Source: Histomonas meleagridis (Eukaryota > Parabasalia > Tritrichomonadida > Dientamoebidae). Taken from it: a stretch of 64,000 nucleotides of DNA. Position numbers and translations under genes: made by a program. Within the stretch, counting starts at the first letter, position 1, and each line of letters starts with the position of its first letter. The stretch covers positions 124,001 through 188,000 of the forward strand of contig WSYJ01000147.1 in NCBI GenBank assembly GCA_020186115.1, in the 5' to 3' direction. The notes beneath the pieces are model-generated. The model was not told the origin of the DNA. It saw only the letters and a list, made by a program, of their open reading frames with translations, and made no database searches. Shown one piece after another: positions 22,301 to 34,261 of this stretch.

Positions 22301-22978
22301 AATATTTGTATCAGGAATTCCAAGAAATTCTCTAACTGTAGGGATTTTGTTACGAATTTTAACATGACTAATAATTATCGACCAAATATAACCGTTAGTG
22401 GCAAATGATTGATCTAGGATTTTTAACTGGTTTATGTGATCGGCGAAATGCTGCCGAAAATCATCAGGGTTTTTAATAAAATAATTACAATTTGGTAAAG
22501 GACATTTACGTATAACAAAACCTTCTTCATGAGTATAAAATGAAAATGGTATTAAATTGTTGATAATATTTGGGACTTGGAATTTGAATCTTTCATATAA
22601 ACAAGCGTATAATGTGAGTTCGTGAGGTAAGAAACGTTTTAGTTGGTTGATTTCTTGTGGTTCATGCTCTTCTTCCATATATGCATGTTTGATGCATTCT
22701 GAAAATGTATAAAAAATTCGTTGACAAAGTGGATAAAACAAACATGGGAATGTGTTTTGTGGTGGAATAAGGTTGTAGGTGCTAAATTGAAGTAATTCTG
22801 TGATGGGTGAATTTATCACATTTTTCGAAATTTCTCCGTTCAAACTAATGATACCTCTAGATGTGTTGTGGTCGTTCTGGAGGTGTTCCTGCTGTGTTCT
22901 GTATAGACTATCGATGATTTCTGGAGAAATTATCTCGAAATTATTTATCTCCGAAAAAATTTTTTCCGTCCAAAAAGA
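19390..22978 (-). pseudogene. Retroelement polyprotein N-terminal half: zinc fingers and VP-rich repeats (copy C)
   Basis: Frames 22843-21818, 21736-21209 and 21261-19945 correspond to one protein with two frameshifts (near 21770-21820 in a T run, and near 21225), then stops before the reverse transcriptase. Order: C2H2 pair, linker, VP-rich repeats (motifs such as VPVNIEIPNYQL and ILIPIEKPNY), Gln/Asn-rich stretch, second C2H2 pair, then a Lys/Glu-rich coiled region. The repeats resemble in style the VP-rich domains of articulins and alveolins, a likeness of composition rather than proven homology. One repeat present in copy A is missing here. The 5' end is cut at 22979 by the Merlin element. 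Confidence 0.75.
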
Positions 22979-22979
22979 A
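22972..22979. repeat. Merlin target-site duplication (left)
   Basis: The octamer aaaaagaa directly precedes the left inverted repeat and reappears at 34262-34269 directly after the right one. Copy A at 4786 onward has a single uninterrupted copy. Confidence 0.9.
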
Positions 22980-23174
22980 GGTACTCTCCAACCTAATGGG
23001 AGAATTTGAATACCTTCCTTTCAAAAAGTGGAAATGCCTTTCAATTATGCGTGATTTTTTGAATAGCATTGAAAAATTCCCATTCATAATATTTTTGTGA
23101 GAAAATATTCCTTCTCAAATTTGATTTCTATGTTCTACATTTTTTGACATAAAAATTTCTGAAAATTTATAAAA
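22980..23174. repeat. Left terminal inverted repeat of Merlin copy 2
   Basis: Reverse complement of 34067-34261 with a few substitutions and single-base indels; outermost bases GGTACTCTCC. Confidence 0.9.
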
Positions 23175-26028
23175 TGTCACCAAATAGATTTTTACTTTGA
23201 ACGGTCGCCACCAAAAAAATATTGCTTTGTTGATAAATCAGTACACATTCATAATTTTGATCTGTAAACCAAAAAACATATATAATAATTAATGCTTTTT
23301 GTTAAATATTAAAATATTCGAATTTTTTTTATTATAGATAATCATTTTCACTTAAAATTTAAATAGTTGAAAAATATCTTTATCACATTTATTAAAATTA
23401 TATGATATATTAAAAGTTTCATTAATTTTGATTTATATTCAGTTAATATTGAGATTTATTCATTTTAAAATCAATTCTCAAGATTTTTATTCAAAAACAA
23501 CATAAAGAATAATAAATAAACATGAATTAACTATAGCATTCATTAATGAACATGAGTAGGTATATATACAAACACAAATGAATTTGAATTAACATAAGTA
23601 AACATGAAGAATCATGAGTGAATAAGCTACAAGATATAATAGATCAAATGAAATAACAATATTATTTGAATTCATTTAAAGTAATTTTCGATTCAATACT
23701 GTATAAAGTTTATTCAAACTAAGTGTCCTTACTTTATTGTGAATAAATAGAATAATTAAAATCCCTCCTTACTATTATTCGAATGAAATACAACACGAAA
23801 AAATCGCATGGTTTTAACATATATGAACATAATACAATATGAGATAAAATATTTTGGAGAAATTGACATCGCTGATTTTGGTATTATAATTTCATGTAAT
23901 AATATTCTATAAAATAAGTTATTCTATTGTAATAAAGAGAATTAGGTATTTCAACATTTATTATTTGGCTGTGTTCATAAAAACAAGATTTATTAATGAC
24001 ATTTGTATATAAAATTATAATTTTATTAGCTTATTTTATTCCTTTAATCATTTATAATAATATTAACATGTTAATGAATATCTATAAAGCTCCATTTACG
24101 ATTCCATAATCGTAAAAGACTAGTTTTTACAAACAATTTTGGTAATACTAAAATTTTCCTTGAGAAATAATATATTATTCCAAGATTATTTAAATATAAA
24201 TATCATATAATAAGTATTATGCAAATCTCCTAGCTATTTTCTTTAATATATATCATCCGGCACATAAACACATATAACACTCATACCACATGCAAGGAGA
24301 AAACACATAATTAAAATGAATAAGCATAAATAAGCTTAATTTAACAAGATAAAAAAAGAATGGAATATATTAATTTTTTGATAAGCATGAAATAGCATCA
24401 TCAAATATAGAATAAAAATGAATAAAGTTGAGATAACATAAAGAACTGGGGGGGGGGGGGGGGAAAAAAAAGTTAACATAGGATAACATTGAAAAACACT
24501 TAATATACATGTCCATTAACAAATATAACATAGCATGAATTAAATTAATAAATGTGAGTATATATGATTTTTAAATATGAATATTATATTAATTTGTTTA
24601 TTATAATAAATTATGACTTCTCTACCTTAATTTAGTCTCTCTCTTATGATTTAAATAATGAAATTTTTTCAAATATTCTAAGTTATCTTGATCTATCAAT
24701 GAACAAAATGTATAAATTTAATATAATTATATGAATTATTATGATACCTAACTTAAAAAAAAATTCTTTATATTATGCATAAGAAATAGTAGTAACTCGA
24801 AATGTAATAAAAGTAATTGTACTTAATGAATTTGAAATAAAATATATAAGAGAGCGTAGATTTCATTCATTATTATAGAGGGGAAACTATAAAAATATTT
24901 AGAAATGATTTTTTTCGGAAATTTATATTTATGCTACAATTAGGAAAAATTGTAAATTACAATTATTTTCTGGATCAAGGTTCGTGAAATCACCTATAAA
25001 AATCTTTAATAATGTTAAATTTCAATGGATATATATATATAAGTGATTTATAATTACAAAGAAGACTTTTAAGATCTAAAATAAAAATGTTTTCATGTTG
25101 AACTATTTCAAGATTAATATACTGTTTATTAATGATTATTAATTATAACTATGATTAAAAAATGAACTAATTGTAATCATATCAAAAAATGATCGATAAA
25201 TTCATATTTCCCATAAAATCAATTAGCATTATGACAATAACTTTATACACTTATTTTCTTGGTAACTTTAGAAATATTATAAGATATACATTCATGTACA
25301 TATAAGACTCTGAATAAGTTGAATCCCCGTGTTTTTTGGTAAGATTTTAAAAAAGATTATTATCAAATTAAAATTATATCAATTTTTGTCATTAAAAATT
25401 ATATATTTCATTAGATTTATATTTCAAAAAATATTCTAACATTTTTTAAAAATAGAATAGATTATTTCACTATTTTTTTCATACAAAAATGAAAAATTTA
25501 CCAGATAAAATAATATTATCGCTCATAAATGAATGTGTGTAATAATTAATTCTTCAAAAAAAATGTTCACTTTTTGAATAAATGTTTGGAATTAACTGCT
25601 TTTTACGCAGAATTTTCTGTATAAATATTGAATTATCATTCAATAATTGAATGAACATCATTTTACCGAAAATTATTATATTTTTTTTCAAGATTGCAAT
25701 ATGTTTGGTTGGACAAAATTCGAGTGATTAAATATGTATACATTACTAAACATGAGAAATGTGATTGAAATCTGAAATCAGAAAAATTTATAAATTTAAT
25801 TATTCCTAAAAAATCCGATTTTTTATGTATATAATAATATTTTATCGAAGTTTTTAACATATGTCAAGTTTATTAATGAGCTATATTAATGAATTTATTT
25901 GATTTTTAAAAATTGATATGATTTTTTTGACATCAAATTAATGTAAAAAATTAATAGGACTAAAGTGTATATAATACATTAAGGTTTACCACGATATAGG
26001 ATTGATTAATGACGATCTTTTTTCGAAA
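23175..26028. other. Gene-free left arm of the Merlin element
   Basis: Extremely AT-rich with no convincing reading frame. It contains degenerate short repeats built on 'aacatgaataa' (about 23520-23640 and 24300-24560) and an isolated run of 16 G at 24448-24463. A 65-codon minus frame at 25663-25860 shows no domain. Confidence 0.5.
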
Positions 26029-26580
26029 AATTAAATTTTTCAAAATTTTCGAAATTTGTAACAAAAAAATTTAAACAAAACAAAAATCTAAACAATATAA
26101 CAAGATATGTTATCAAATAAAGATAATATATACAGATTTTTTAAAAAAATTAAATTTTCAAAATTTCGAAAATTTGTAACAAAAAAATTTAAACAAAACA
26201 AAAATCTAAACAATATAACAAGATATGTTATCAAATAAAGATAATATATACAGATTTTTTAAAAAATTAAATTTTCAAAATTTCGAAATTTGTAACAAAA
26301 AATTTAAACAAAACAAAATCTAAACAATATAACAAGATATGTTATCAAATAAAGATAATATATACAGATTTTTAAAAAATTAAATTTTCAAAATTTCGAA
26401 ATTTGTAACAAAAAATTTAAACAAATCAATATTTAAATAATATAATAAAATATGTCATCAAATAAAGATAATATATACATATTTTTCAAAAATTAAATTT
26501 TCGAAATTTCGAAATTTGTAACATAAATCTTCACAAATCGATATTTAAATAACATAATAAAATATCATTTATATTTCTAT
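26029..26580. repeat. Tandem repeat, ~110-118 bp unit, 4-5 copies
   Basis: A unit containing the phrases aaatttcgaaatttgtaac, aacaatataacaagatatg and aaagataatatatacag is repeated about four and a half times. Copies shorten by loss of single bases in A/T runs, and the last ones are more diverged. It ends ~60 bases from the 3' end of the transposase gene. Confidence 0.85.
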
Positions 26581-26636
26581 CCTCAATTTTCTAGAAATAA
26601 AAAATGATCATAACAATCGAAGATATGAATTTTTAC

Positions 26637-27605
26637 TTATTCCAACTTTTCTTCTTCTTCATCGCAATCAATTACTTTTGTAAACTTTGTGTCTGCAATT
26701 AATTGAACGGCGGCCCTAAACATTTGATCCTTATTGTGAATAACATTCCATCTCCACATGAACTCTGATATATGTTCATTGACTTTATTTTCTGGGATTC
26801 CTTCATATCTTTTATTAATTTTTTTTAGTTCCCTCCAAAGTCTTTCTATCATTTGAGTGTGCGCTTTAGTTTCAGGATCAACAAAATTACATGAATGATT
26901 AACAGTTTCATGCTCGTAATCATTGTCATCATCAAGAAAGTCATACGCTTTCCAGCAATCAGAAATTATTTTTGTTTCAGGTAATATATGATTACGAATC
27001 TCTTCTTCTAATGTTTCTCTTGTTCGATCAGGTACAACAAGACAAAAGAATTGTCTATCTTCCACACAAATTCCCCCAAAGATCCACACTTGATTTAAAC
27101 ATCGTCCAACATTATATTTTCTTCGACACATTAAAGTTTCATCTATTTGAACAGTTTTATCAGGACCGCCAACAACAAGACCTTCTAAAGATAAAACATA
27201 TGCATCACATGCATTTCTAAATAAAGTAAAATAATAAGTTACTGTGTTTCTGCTCACTCCTACTTCTCTCGCAGTATCTTTACATGAATATTTATATACC
27301 CAACAATATAATAAATAAAAAAATCTTAGAAAGTGATATTTTTGCTGAGTAAAAAAATACTTCCATATAAAAATACTTTTTGATTTGTGGCATCTTGTGC
27401 ATATCCATTTGTATCCAAATCCTTTTGAAGAATCTCTGTAGATCTGCATATCGAAATTACATTCTTCACACATCATTTGATTATAAATAACTCCATTCTG
27501 TAATGCGAATTGAATAGCTGCGTCTTCATTAAAAAAAAAAAAAAAATAAGAGAGAGTATTATCGATAAACGGGAAAGATAATTGTTGAGGCTGATTGTAA
27601 TTCAT
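26637..27605 (-). CDS. Merlin/IS1595-type DDE transposase
   Basis: A single uninterrupted frame of 322 codons from ATG 27605, close to the usual length for the ISXO2/IS1595-like family. A zinc ribbon comes first (CEEC near residue 46, CTRC near 69), then a helix-turn-helix (AREVGVSRNTVTYYF), then the DDE core: VQIDET, KIISDCWKAYD and MIERLWRELKK supply the two aspartates and the glutamate. The enzyme should cut and join the element's ends, and matches the observed 8 bp duplications. A 13-A run near the start codes for Phe residues and is a possible slippage site. With all motifs present and no lesion, this copy may be active. Confidence 0.9.
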   Translation of the reverse strand: MNYNQPQQLSFPFIDNTLSYFFFFFNEDAAIQFALQNGVIYNQMMCEECNFDMQIYRDSSKGFGYKWICTRCHKSKSIFIWKYFFTQQKYHFLRFFYLLYCWVYKYSCKDTAREVGVSRNTVTYYFTLFRNACDAYVLSLEGLVVGGPDKTVQIDETLMCRRKYNVGRCLNQVWIFGGICVEDRQFFCLVVPDRTRETLEEEIRNHILPETKIISDCWKAYDFLDDDNDYEHETVNHSCNFVDPETKAHTQMIERLWRELKKINKRYEGIPENKVNEHISEFMWRWNVIHNKDQMFRAAVQLIADTKFTKVIDCDEEEEKLE

Positions 27606-30547
27606 AATAACAAATAAATATTAAACGCATAATGCATACAATATTGAATTATTATTAATATGAATAATAAATAAAAGCGTATACATAAAAAGAAAATTAA
27701 TTTATTAGTTTAAGTCGATAATAATCAAATATTATAATCAGCAAAATCAATTAATTCATATAATATTTCATAAATAGCTCAATAAATCAAATATAATATA
27801 TTTCATTTAAATCCAATTAAATTTTATAAAAATAATTTGTTTAAATATATTTGTAATCGAATAAATTATGATCATTGATATCTAGACATTTAGCTCATAA
27901 AAAAATTAATAATATAATTTCATAATATAGAATGAATGGATTTTTAATATATATCAAAAAATATATGAGGGTCAATTTTAATTGACTCACATATCTCTAC
28001 ATCAAATGAATAAATAATATTTTGAATAATATTATTTTATTATATAAGATGTGTGTATTAATAAACTAGAATTAAAGTTTTTAAACTTTTATTTGATAAT
28101 GAAAAAAAATTTGTTTGAAATTTTGGTGACGACCAAAATTTCATTGAAAAAGTTTGAAAAAATCATGGTTGAATTTATGTCAATTTTATAATTAAATATC
28201 TCATCCTCATTTATTTAGAATATAAAATCATGTATGTAGTATTAAATAATCTAGTTAGAGAAAATTATATATGCATAAGAAATTTAAAAATGATTTGTAA
28301 AAAAAAAAAAAAAAGTGAATTTATCATACTTATTCCGATATACTAATGAAATGGACGACAGTAACTTAATTGAGTCATTTACATAGATCCTTCCAAAATA
28401 TTCATATGCAAGTACAAAAAACATATTATTTAAATATTAGGCAATACATAAAATATATTTAAAAGTTTTCAAGTATGCTTTGTACTATATGGAATATGTT
28501 CGAAAGCTGATCCCATATAAATTAACTGTTGTTAGAAGAAATGAAATGGTACAACATTCAAATGAATTTTTGAGAAATATTGATGAAAGTTAGAAAGAAG
28601 TTTTTTATTTATATTATAACAAATGAAAGTCTAATGTTATATTTAAAGTATGAAAGTTATTAAATTATGTTGTCAGCTAATAAAGTTCTCATCCGTAACT
28701 CAATGTTAATTTTATATAACAATTTATGTTTGCAACTCTACTTGATGAAAATACCCTTTTATTTCACATTATAACTGCAGTTATTTCACTTGTTTGAGTA
28801 AATAGTCATAAATTATCTAAAAATATAATCATTTAAGAGAATTTCTTATACAAAAATCGATACATTAACTTTAAGGTGTTTTATATAAATTCAATTATAT
28901 TATGATAAAATAAGATATTTATATATTCATAAAATCGAAATATATATTATTGATATATGAATAGGGGGTAAATATAAATTGATCTAAATACCCTAATTTC
29001 TGGTTAGTAAGAAAAAAGTTTTAAAATATTATCTTATTATGTAGAATATGTATATTGACATTTAATGCATCAGCATATTATAGTTTTATTTATATATAAT
29101 TTATTTTAAAAAAAAAAAAAAAATTGGGTTATTATTCGGCAAAGCTTACAATAAAAACAAGCCTCATAATATATTGTAAATTACATAGTCAATATGTTTA
29201 CGAATGTAAATATTCATATTCTTATGTTATTTATGGTGTTCAAATGTGTTTTCATATGTTATTTGATATTCTTATGAAATATATATGTTTTCCTGTTCAT
29301 TTGCTTTTTTCTATTATATACAATATATAATAAACCAAAATCAAATGAAGAGAACATAATGAAACATAAAAAATGATAAATTATTATATATATTAATTGC
29401 TATTTATTAATCATTATTTTACATAAGTAATTATAGGGGATACTGTTTAAGAAATAGAAGAACTTTCTTTTAATGAACAAAGTGCATTAACAACAGTATA
29501 AGTATCTAATTCTGTAATTTTCATTGATGGAACTTCATTTGACGAATGTTATAACTTGAAATCTATTGATATTGATAAACAAAATGGATTTTCATGGAAT
29601 TATTAAGTGTAAAATGTCACACAATTCATAGAAAAATATAAAAAATTTCACTATATGTTATTATGACATGTATTATGAATAACATGGAGATAATACATTG
29701 AAAATAAACAATGAACAACAAATCAAACATGAGATAATATTAAAATTAATAAATAAACATTTTATGACAAGAAAAATCATGAATATCCATGAATAAACAT
29801 GAGATAACATAAAAAATCATAAATAAATATCAGATAAAATGAAAAAAACATGAATAAACATGAATCAACATATTAAATCATGAGATAATATGAAAAAAAC
29901 ATTAATAAATATGATATAACATGAGATAACATAGAAAATCATGAGATAACATTCAAAATTAATTTATAAACATTATATAACACGAATAAATATGAAATTA
30001 TGTGAACAAACATAAAAAATTATTAATACAAATGAGATAATATGAAAAAAGTTTTATAATGAGAAAAAACATGAATAAGCACAAGATAAGATAGAACAAC
30101 ATGAATGAACATGATAAAACATTTGATAATATGAAAAAAGCATGAATAAACAAGTGAAAATACACAAATTTGATGAAGCTTTATGCATGTACATAACATA
30201 AATTTATGTTAGGCTATCATTATATTATTTTCTCATACAATTCCATAATTAATATATCAAAAATAATATTTTTTATTCAATATTAGAATAATTCTGATCA
30301 AAACACATGTTTTCAATCAACAATATACATTTTAAAATAATCTGTTGTATTCCTACATGCAAATATTTTGATGAAATTTTGGATTATAATGGCATTTTTT
30401 TTAGCAAAAATGGCATTTTTATCAAAAAAATCGAATAATATATTTTTAAATAGCTAAATTATTATATGGTAATAACATAAAACATTATAAAAACATTAAA
30501 TAATATAAAATAATATTAAAATTTTTAAAATATATTTAAAAAATTAT
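27606..30547. other. Gene-free centre of the Merlin element with short repeats
   Basis: AT-rich sequence with stops in all frames. From about 29690 to 30150 it consists of degenerate repeats of 'aacatgagataacatgaaaaa' type, period around 20-22. A 68-codon frame at 29124-29330 has no recognisable domain. Bases 29440-29600 show a weak BspA-like echo (FDECYNLKSIDI), suggesting a decayed BspA fragment. Confidence 0.45.
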
Positions 30548-30602
30548 TTAATTATTAAAAAAATTAAATAAATCGATTGAAGTTCTTACACTTAATCTAG
30601 AT

Positions 30603-30947
30603 TTATTCATCATCATACCAGCATCGATTACCTCCATACCAGGCTGATTTAAGAATAACATAGGCCCATTCATTTGCCTCAAACCATACTGGATCTTTTG
30701 GTTGAATTCTTTGGCCATGTCCTGGTCTACATGAAACTCTGTGTCTCTTTGACGGATGGTAATAAAATGCATAAACATTACCGGAATCAACACCTGTAAT
30801 AAATCTACCACCTCCATTTGTTGGAATTTCATTTTTTGCTGTTAGCAAGAAACCTACTATTTTGCTGATTTGATCTATTAATTCGTTGAAATCAAGATCT
30901 CCTTTAACATTAACTAAAAGTCCTGGCTTAGCACTGTTTTTCCTCAT
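30603..30947 (-). CDS. Lactococcin-972-like (bacteriocin family) protein, Merlin cargo
   Basis: First ATG is at 30947 (114 residues); the open frame extends upstream to 30974 and beyond without an ATG. The C-terminal ~70 residues follow the lactococcin 972 pattern: GGGRFITGVDSG, then YYHPSKRH, then a WFEANEWAYV segment and a final YGGNRCWYDD. Known members are secreted bacterial peptides that interfere with septum formation in Gram-positive bacteria. Here no signal peptide is seen at the N-terminus, which instead is a ~35-residue extension. Bacterial origin by transfer is an inference. It is divergent from, and nearly touching, the BspA-like gene, and lies inside the Merlin element. Function in the host is unknown. 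Confidence 0.6.
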   Translation of the reverse strand: MRKNSAKPGLLVNVKGDLDFNELIDQISKIVGFLLTAKNEIPTNGGGRFITGVDSGNVYAFYYHPSKRHRVSCRPGHGQRIQPKDPVWFEANEWAYVILKSAWYGGNRCWYDDE

Positions 30948-30973
30948 TATTTTCTGTTGATTGTCTGGCAACA

Positions 30974-32619
30974 ATGATAATAGGGAGTTTCACATGCTGT
31001 AACTTTATTCTCGAAAATGATACTCTTAAAGTCTTTAATGTTTCAACTATTACACGAGATGATATTGAAACCATTGGTCATTTTTCAAAACTGCAAATTG
31101 GGAGCAATGTATTTGTGATTGATAGCCATGCTTTTTATAATCAGAGCAAATTAACAAATGTAGTAATCGGTGAATCTGTTACAACGATTAAAGATTATGC
31201 ATTTTATGGTTGTTCTATGGACCAGCTTATTATTCCTATATCAATTTCCTTAATTAATGAATCTGCATTTGATGCATGCACAAAATTAAAGGCAATTAAA
31301 ATCTCTGAAAATAATGAAATCTATTCGAATTATAATAATGATGGAATTGTTTATGATAAAAAACATATCAAAAGTAATATTATGTCCATCAGCAGTAGAA
31401 GGTATTGTCAATATTCCTAGTTCTGTTCAATTAATTGAAGATTATGCATTTGAGGATTGTTTTCTTATTACAAATATAAATATCCCCAATTCTGTAAAAT
31501 CAATAGGATATTCCTCTTTTTCTGATTGCAGGCAGATAACAAATGTTATAATTCCAGATTCTGTTGAAAAAAATTCAAGAATTTGCGTTTTATAGGTGTT
31601 TAAATTTAGAGCAAATTGAAATTTCTTCTTCAGTTTCCCTAATTAATGAATCTGCATTTGATGCATGCACAAAATTAAAGGCAATTAAAATCTCTGAAAA
31701 TAATGAAATCTATTCGAATTATAATAATGATGGAATTGTTTATGATAAAAACATATCAAAAGTAATATTATGTCCATCAGCAGTAGAAGGTATTGTTAAT
31801 ATTCCTAGTTCTGTTCAATTAATTGAAGATTATGCATTTGAGGATTGTTTTCTTATTACAAATATAAATATCCCCAATTCTGTAAAATCAATTGGTGTCT
31901 TTTCGTTCATTAATTGTTCTTTGTTGACAAATTTAAGTATTCCCAATTCAATCACAGTATTACAAGACTTCCAGTTTTATGGATGTTTGTTCCACAATGT
32001 CAATATTCCAGACTCAGTGGTTTCAATTGGTCTATTTGCATTTCAAAATTGTCCAAATTTAGTATCTGTAACCATCTCACTAAATAATGTATATTACTCC
32101 AATTATAACAATGACGGAATTGTATATAACAAAAATATTACTAAATTAATATTTTGCCCTTCTGGAAAATCAGGTGATGTTGTAATTCCAAAAACCATAT
32201 TAGCAATCCAAGAATATGCATTTGAAGGTTGTTCTTTGATTTCTAGTATTGATATTCCCAGCTCAGTAAGAACGATTGGATTAGGCGCATTTATCAATTG
32301 CAATAGCATTAAGAAAGTTATCATTCCAGAGAACATTAATGTGATAGATAACTATGCTTTTAGTTCATGCATGAGTCTTGAAATTGTTTGCTTCTATGGT
32401 AAGAATGAACCATCGTGTTATAATACAACATTTGATAGTCCAACTATTTATGTAACAAATGAATATTCTAAAAGCACTTTTGCAGAGATCAATGTTACCA
32501 AGGGTAACAAAATAAGCGATGTATGCCCATTGAGCCATAGTAATGGTACAAAGCTTCATCCAAGTGCAATTACAGGAATTGTTATTGCCATAGTTTCACT
32601 GTTCTTGGAATTATTATAA
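30974..32619 (+). pseudogene. BspA-like leucine-rich repeat surface protein, two frameshifts
   Basis: Starts at ATG 30974 with a hydrophobic MIIGSFTCCNFIL. It continues as BspA/TpLRR repeats of ~23 residues (IPNSVKSIG..SFxxC pattern) and ends in a hydrophobic C-terminal segment (ITGIVIAIVSLF), the usual trichomonad layout of an exposed repeat domain anchored by one membrane helix. Frame breaks fall in A runs near 31357 and 31566. A ~300 base segment around 31220-31550 is repeated almost exactly at 31620-31900, and the two versions differ by an extra A at the first break. Such proteins are linked to adhesion in trichomonads. The frameshifts may be sequence errors. Confidence 0.75.
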
Positions 32620-34066
32620 TAGAAGATTATTCCATTAATGCAATAATGAATCATAATTTATTAATGAATCATTTCAGTGATAAATTGGTTTTTTGATAAT
32701 AATTTGTTGCATAAAATTGTTGTATCTTTTTGATTTATTATGACTTACAATAAATGATTTCGCATCATCAACAATAATAAATTAAATTATCAACACATGT
32801 GTTGTTCATTGTATTAATTATTATAATAATGAGTTATCTCATTATCTGATGTATTTTAGTAATATTTAACTCGTTATATAATATTTTATATTTGTTCTTT
32901 GTTGTAGATATTTATATACATTTTTTTTATTCTTGATTATATCTTCCGATTTTTTGTTTTCAATGGAATTTAAATTATGATATTAAAAATAAATAAAATA
33001 TTAATGTAATCTTTAATTACTCTTATTATTATTCTCGATTTATCTAATTCGTTTGCATTTTTACTTATATGTGGTAATATATTAATAAATATATTGCAGA
33101 ATCCAGTTTCATGATCTTTATTTGTTTGGTACTGAGTATATAAGATATTATATTTTGTGCTTAAAAAAACTTGATAATATTTCAATATTCTTTATGAAAT
33201 ACGATAAATTATTAGTTTCAAATATTAATCAAATGAACATAAATATTCTAAATAAGGTGAAAATTCTCAATTCTTCGAATTATGCAATAGATAGTGTAAC
33301 AAATTGGTTTTTTAACTAATAGTATATTTAATATATCTAATATAAACATAACTTCTTCATCGAATTTAATGTCATTCCTCTACCAATAATTATGCAATTT
33401 GGCAATATTTCTAAATGTCTATAAAGAAAATTTAATGATTGAAAACAATTGCATTTGGACATGATGAACATAATGCTCACATATTTAGATTTAATAATGA
33501 ATATTTAAATATGATATAATTTAAAAATAATTTTTATTGAATAGAAGTCGAGATAAAAGGGTCGTTCTTTTTTTACCCCCACCCCCCCTCCTCATATATT
33601 TTTTATTTCAAATAATGATTAATGATATTTTTGGGTAATTTTTACTTTATTTGCAATGAATTGATCAAGAAATATGTTTATTTATTGCTCATTTATCTTG
33701 CATCTATTGGTCATATCGTTTACCATCGGCGCACCGACGAAAATAAACCATACAAAAGTGATATTTGTCACTTTTAAAAATGAAAAAAAATTTATCTTGA
33801 CTTATCATGAATATTATTTCATATTTATATTAATTAATATCCTCAATTATGTGCATATATTATGTATTTTTAATGGCTAGTTCTTATATCTTCCCAGTAT
33901 ACCTATGACCGAATTTCGGAAACGAATTTAATATATATTATCATTATAAATATTGAGTTCGATAAATATATTATATCTGAGAATGTTGCGTGTCAGTGCA
34001 TATTTGTCATATTAAAATTGAAAATATCGAATAATTTAAAATTATTTTAAAAAAATACAATGGCAA
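32620..34066. other. Right arm of the Merlin element, duplicated at window start
   Basis: From 32771 onward this matches 1-1292 nearly perfectly. It holds no convincing gene apart from the small frame listed at 33674-33880. Its conservation in two copies simply marks it as element-internal sequence. Confidence 0.7.
33674..33880 (+). CDS. Hypothetical 68-residue ORF in the Merlin right arm (copy 2)
   Basis: Identical to the frame at 902-1108: hydrophobic first ~18 residues followed by GAPT, then a basic middle and a hydrophobic tail. No family recognised. Its survival in two copies is weak evidence for coding, since the surrounding non-coding bases are equally conserved. Confidence 0.15.
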   Translation: MFIYCSFILHLLVISFTIGAPTKINHTKVIFVTFKNEKKFILTYHEYYFIFILINILNYVHILCIFNG

Positions 34067-34261
34067 TTTATAAATTTTCAGAAATTTTTTATGTCAAAAA
34101 ATGTAGAACATAGAAATCGAATTTGAGAAGGAATATTTTCTCACAAAAATATTTTGAATGAAAATTTTTCAATGCTATTCAAAAAATCACGCATAATTGA
34201 AAGGCATTTCCACTTTTTGAGAGGAAGGTATTCAAATTTTCCCTTTTGCTTGGAGAGTACC
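34067..34261. repeat. Right terminal inverted repeat of Merlin copy 2
   Basis: Reverse complement of the left repeat at 22980-23174; ends GGAGAGTACC and is followed by the duplicated octamer aaaaagaa (34262-34269). Confidence 0.9.

Larger units (their letters stand above)
16258..22979 (-). mobile_element. REL-type non-LTR retrotransposon copy C (main body)
   Basis: The most complete copy, running 5' to 3' on the minus strand from 34313 to 16258 once the Merlin insertion (22980-34261) is removed; ~6.8 kb. One long frame encodes C2H2 fingers, VP-rich repeats, more C2H2 fingers, reverse transcriptase, a CCHC knuckle and a restriction-like endonuclease, followed by an acidic tail and an ~87-base 3' tail (16258-16344) with no poly(A) but a small stem AATACT/AGTATT. 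The single-ORF layout with fingers first and endonuclease last is that of R2/NeSL-type elements, which insert at defined genomic sites by target-primed reverse transcription. Confidence 0.85.
22980..34261. mobile_element. 11.3 kb Merlin (IS1595-like) DNA transposon with cargo
   Basis: Bounded by ~195 bp inverted repeats (22980-23174, 34067-34261) beginning GGTACTCTCC and by an 8 bp target duplication aaaaagaa; the empty site is visible in retroelement A. It encodes one uninterrupted IS1595/Merlin-type transposase (26637-27605), matching the 8-9 bp duplications known for that superfamily. Cargo: a lactococcin-972-like gene and a BspA-like gene, head to head near the right end. Most of the rest is AT-rich non-coding DNA with tandem repeats. 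It lies nested in retroelement C and is younger than it. Another copy's right end opens the window. Confidence 0.9.

Noticed and set aside
30548-30832. 94-codon minus-strand frame overlapping the lactococcin-like gene
   Set aside because: It is an alternate frame of the same bases without any recognisable motif, while the other frame has the conserved Trp/Tyr/Gly pattern.
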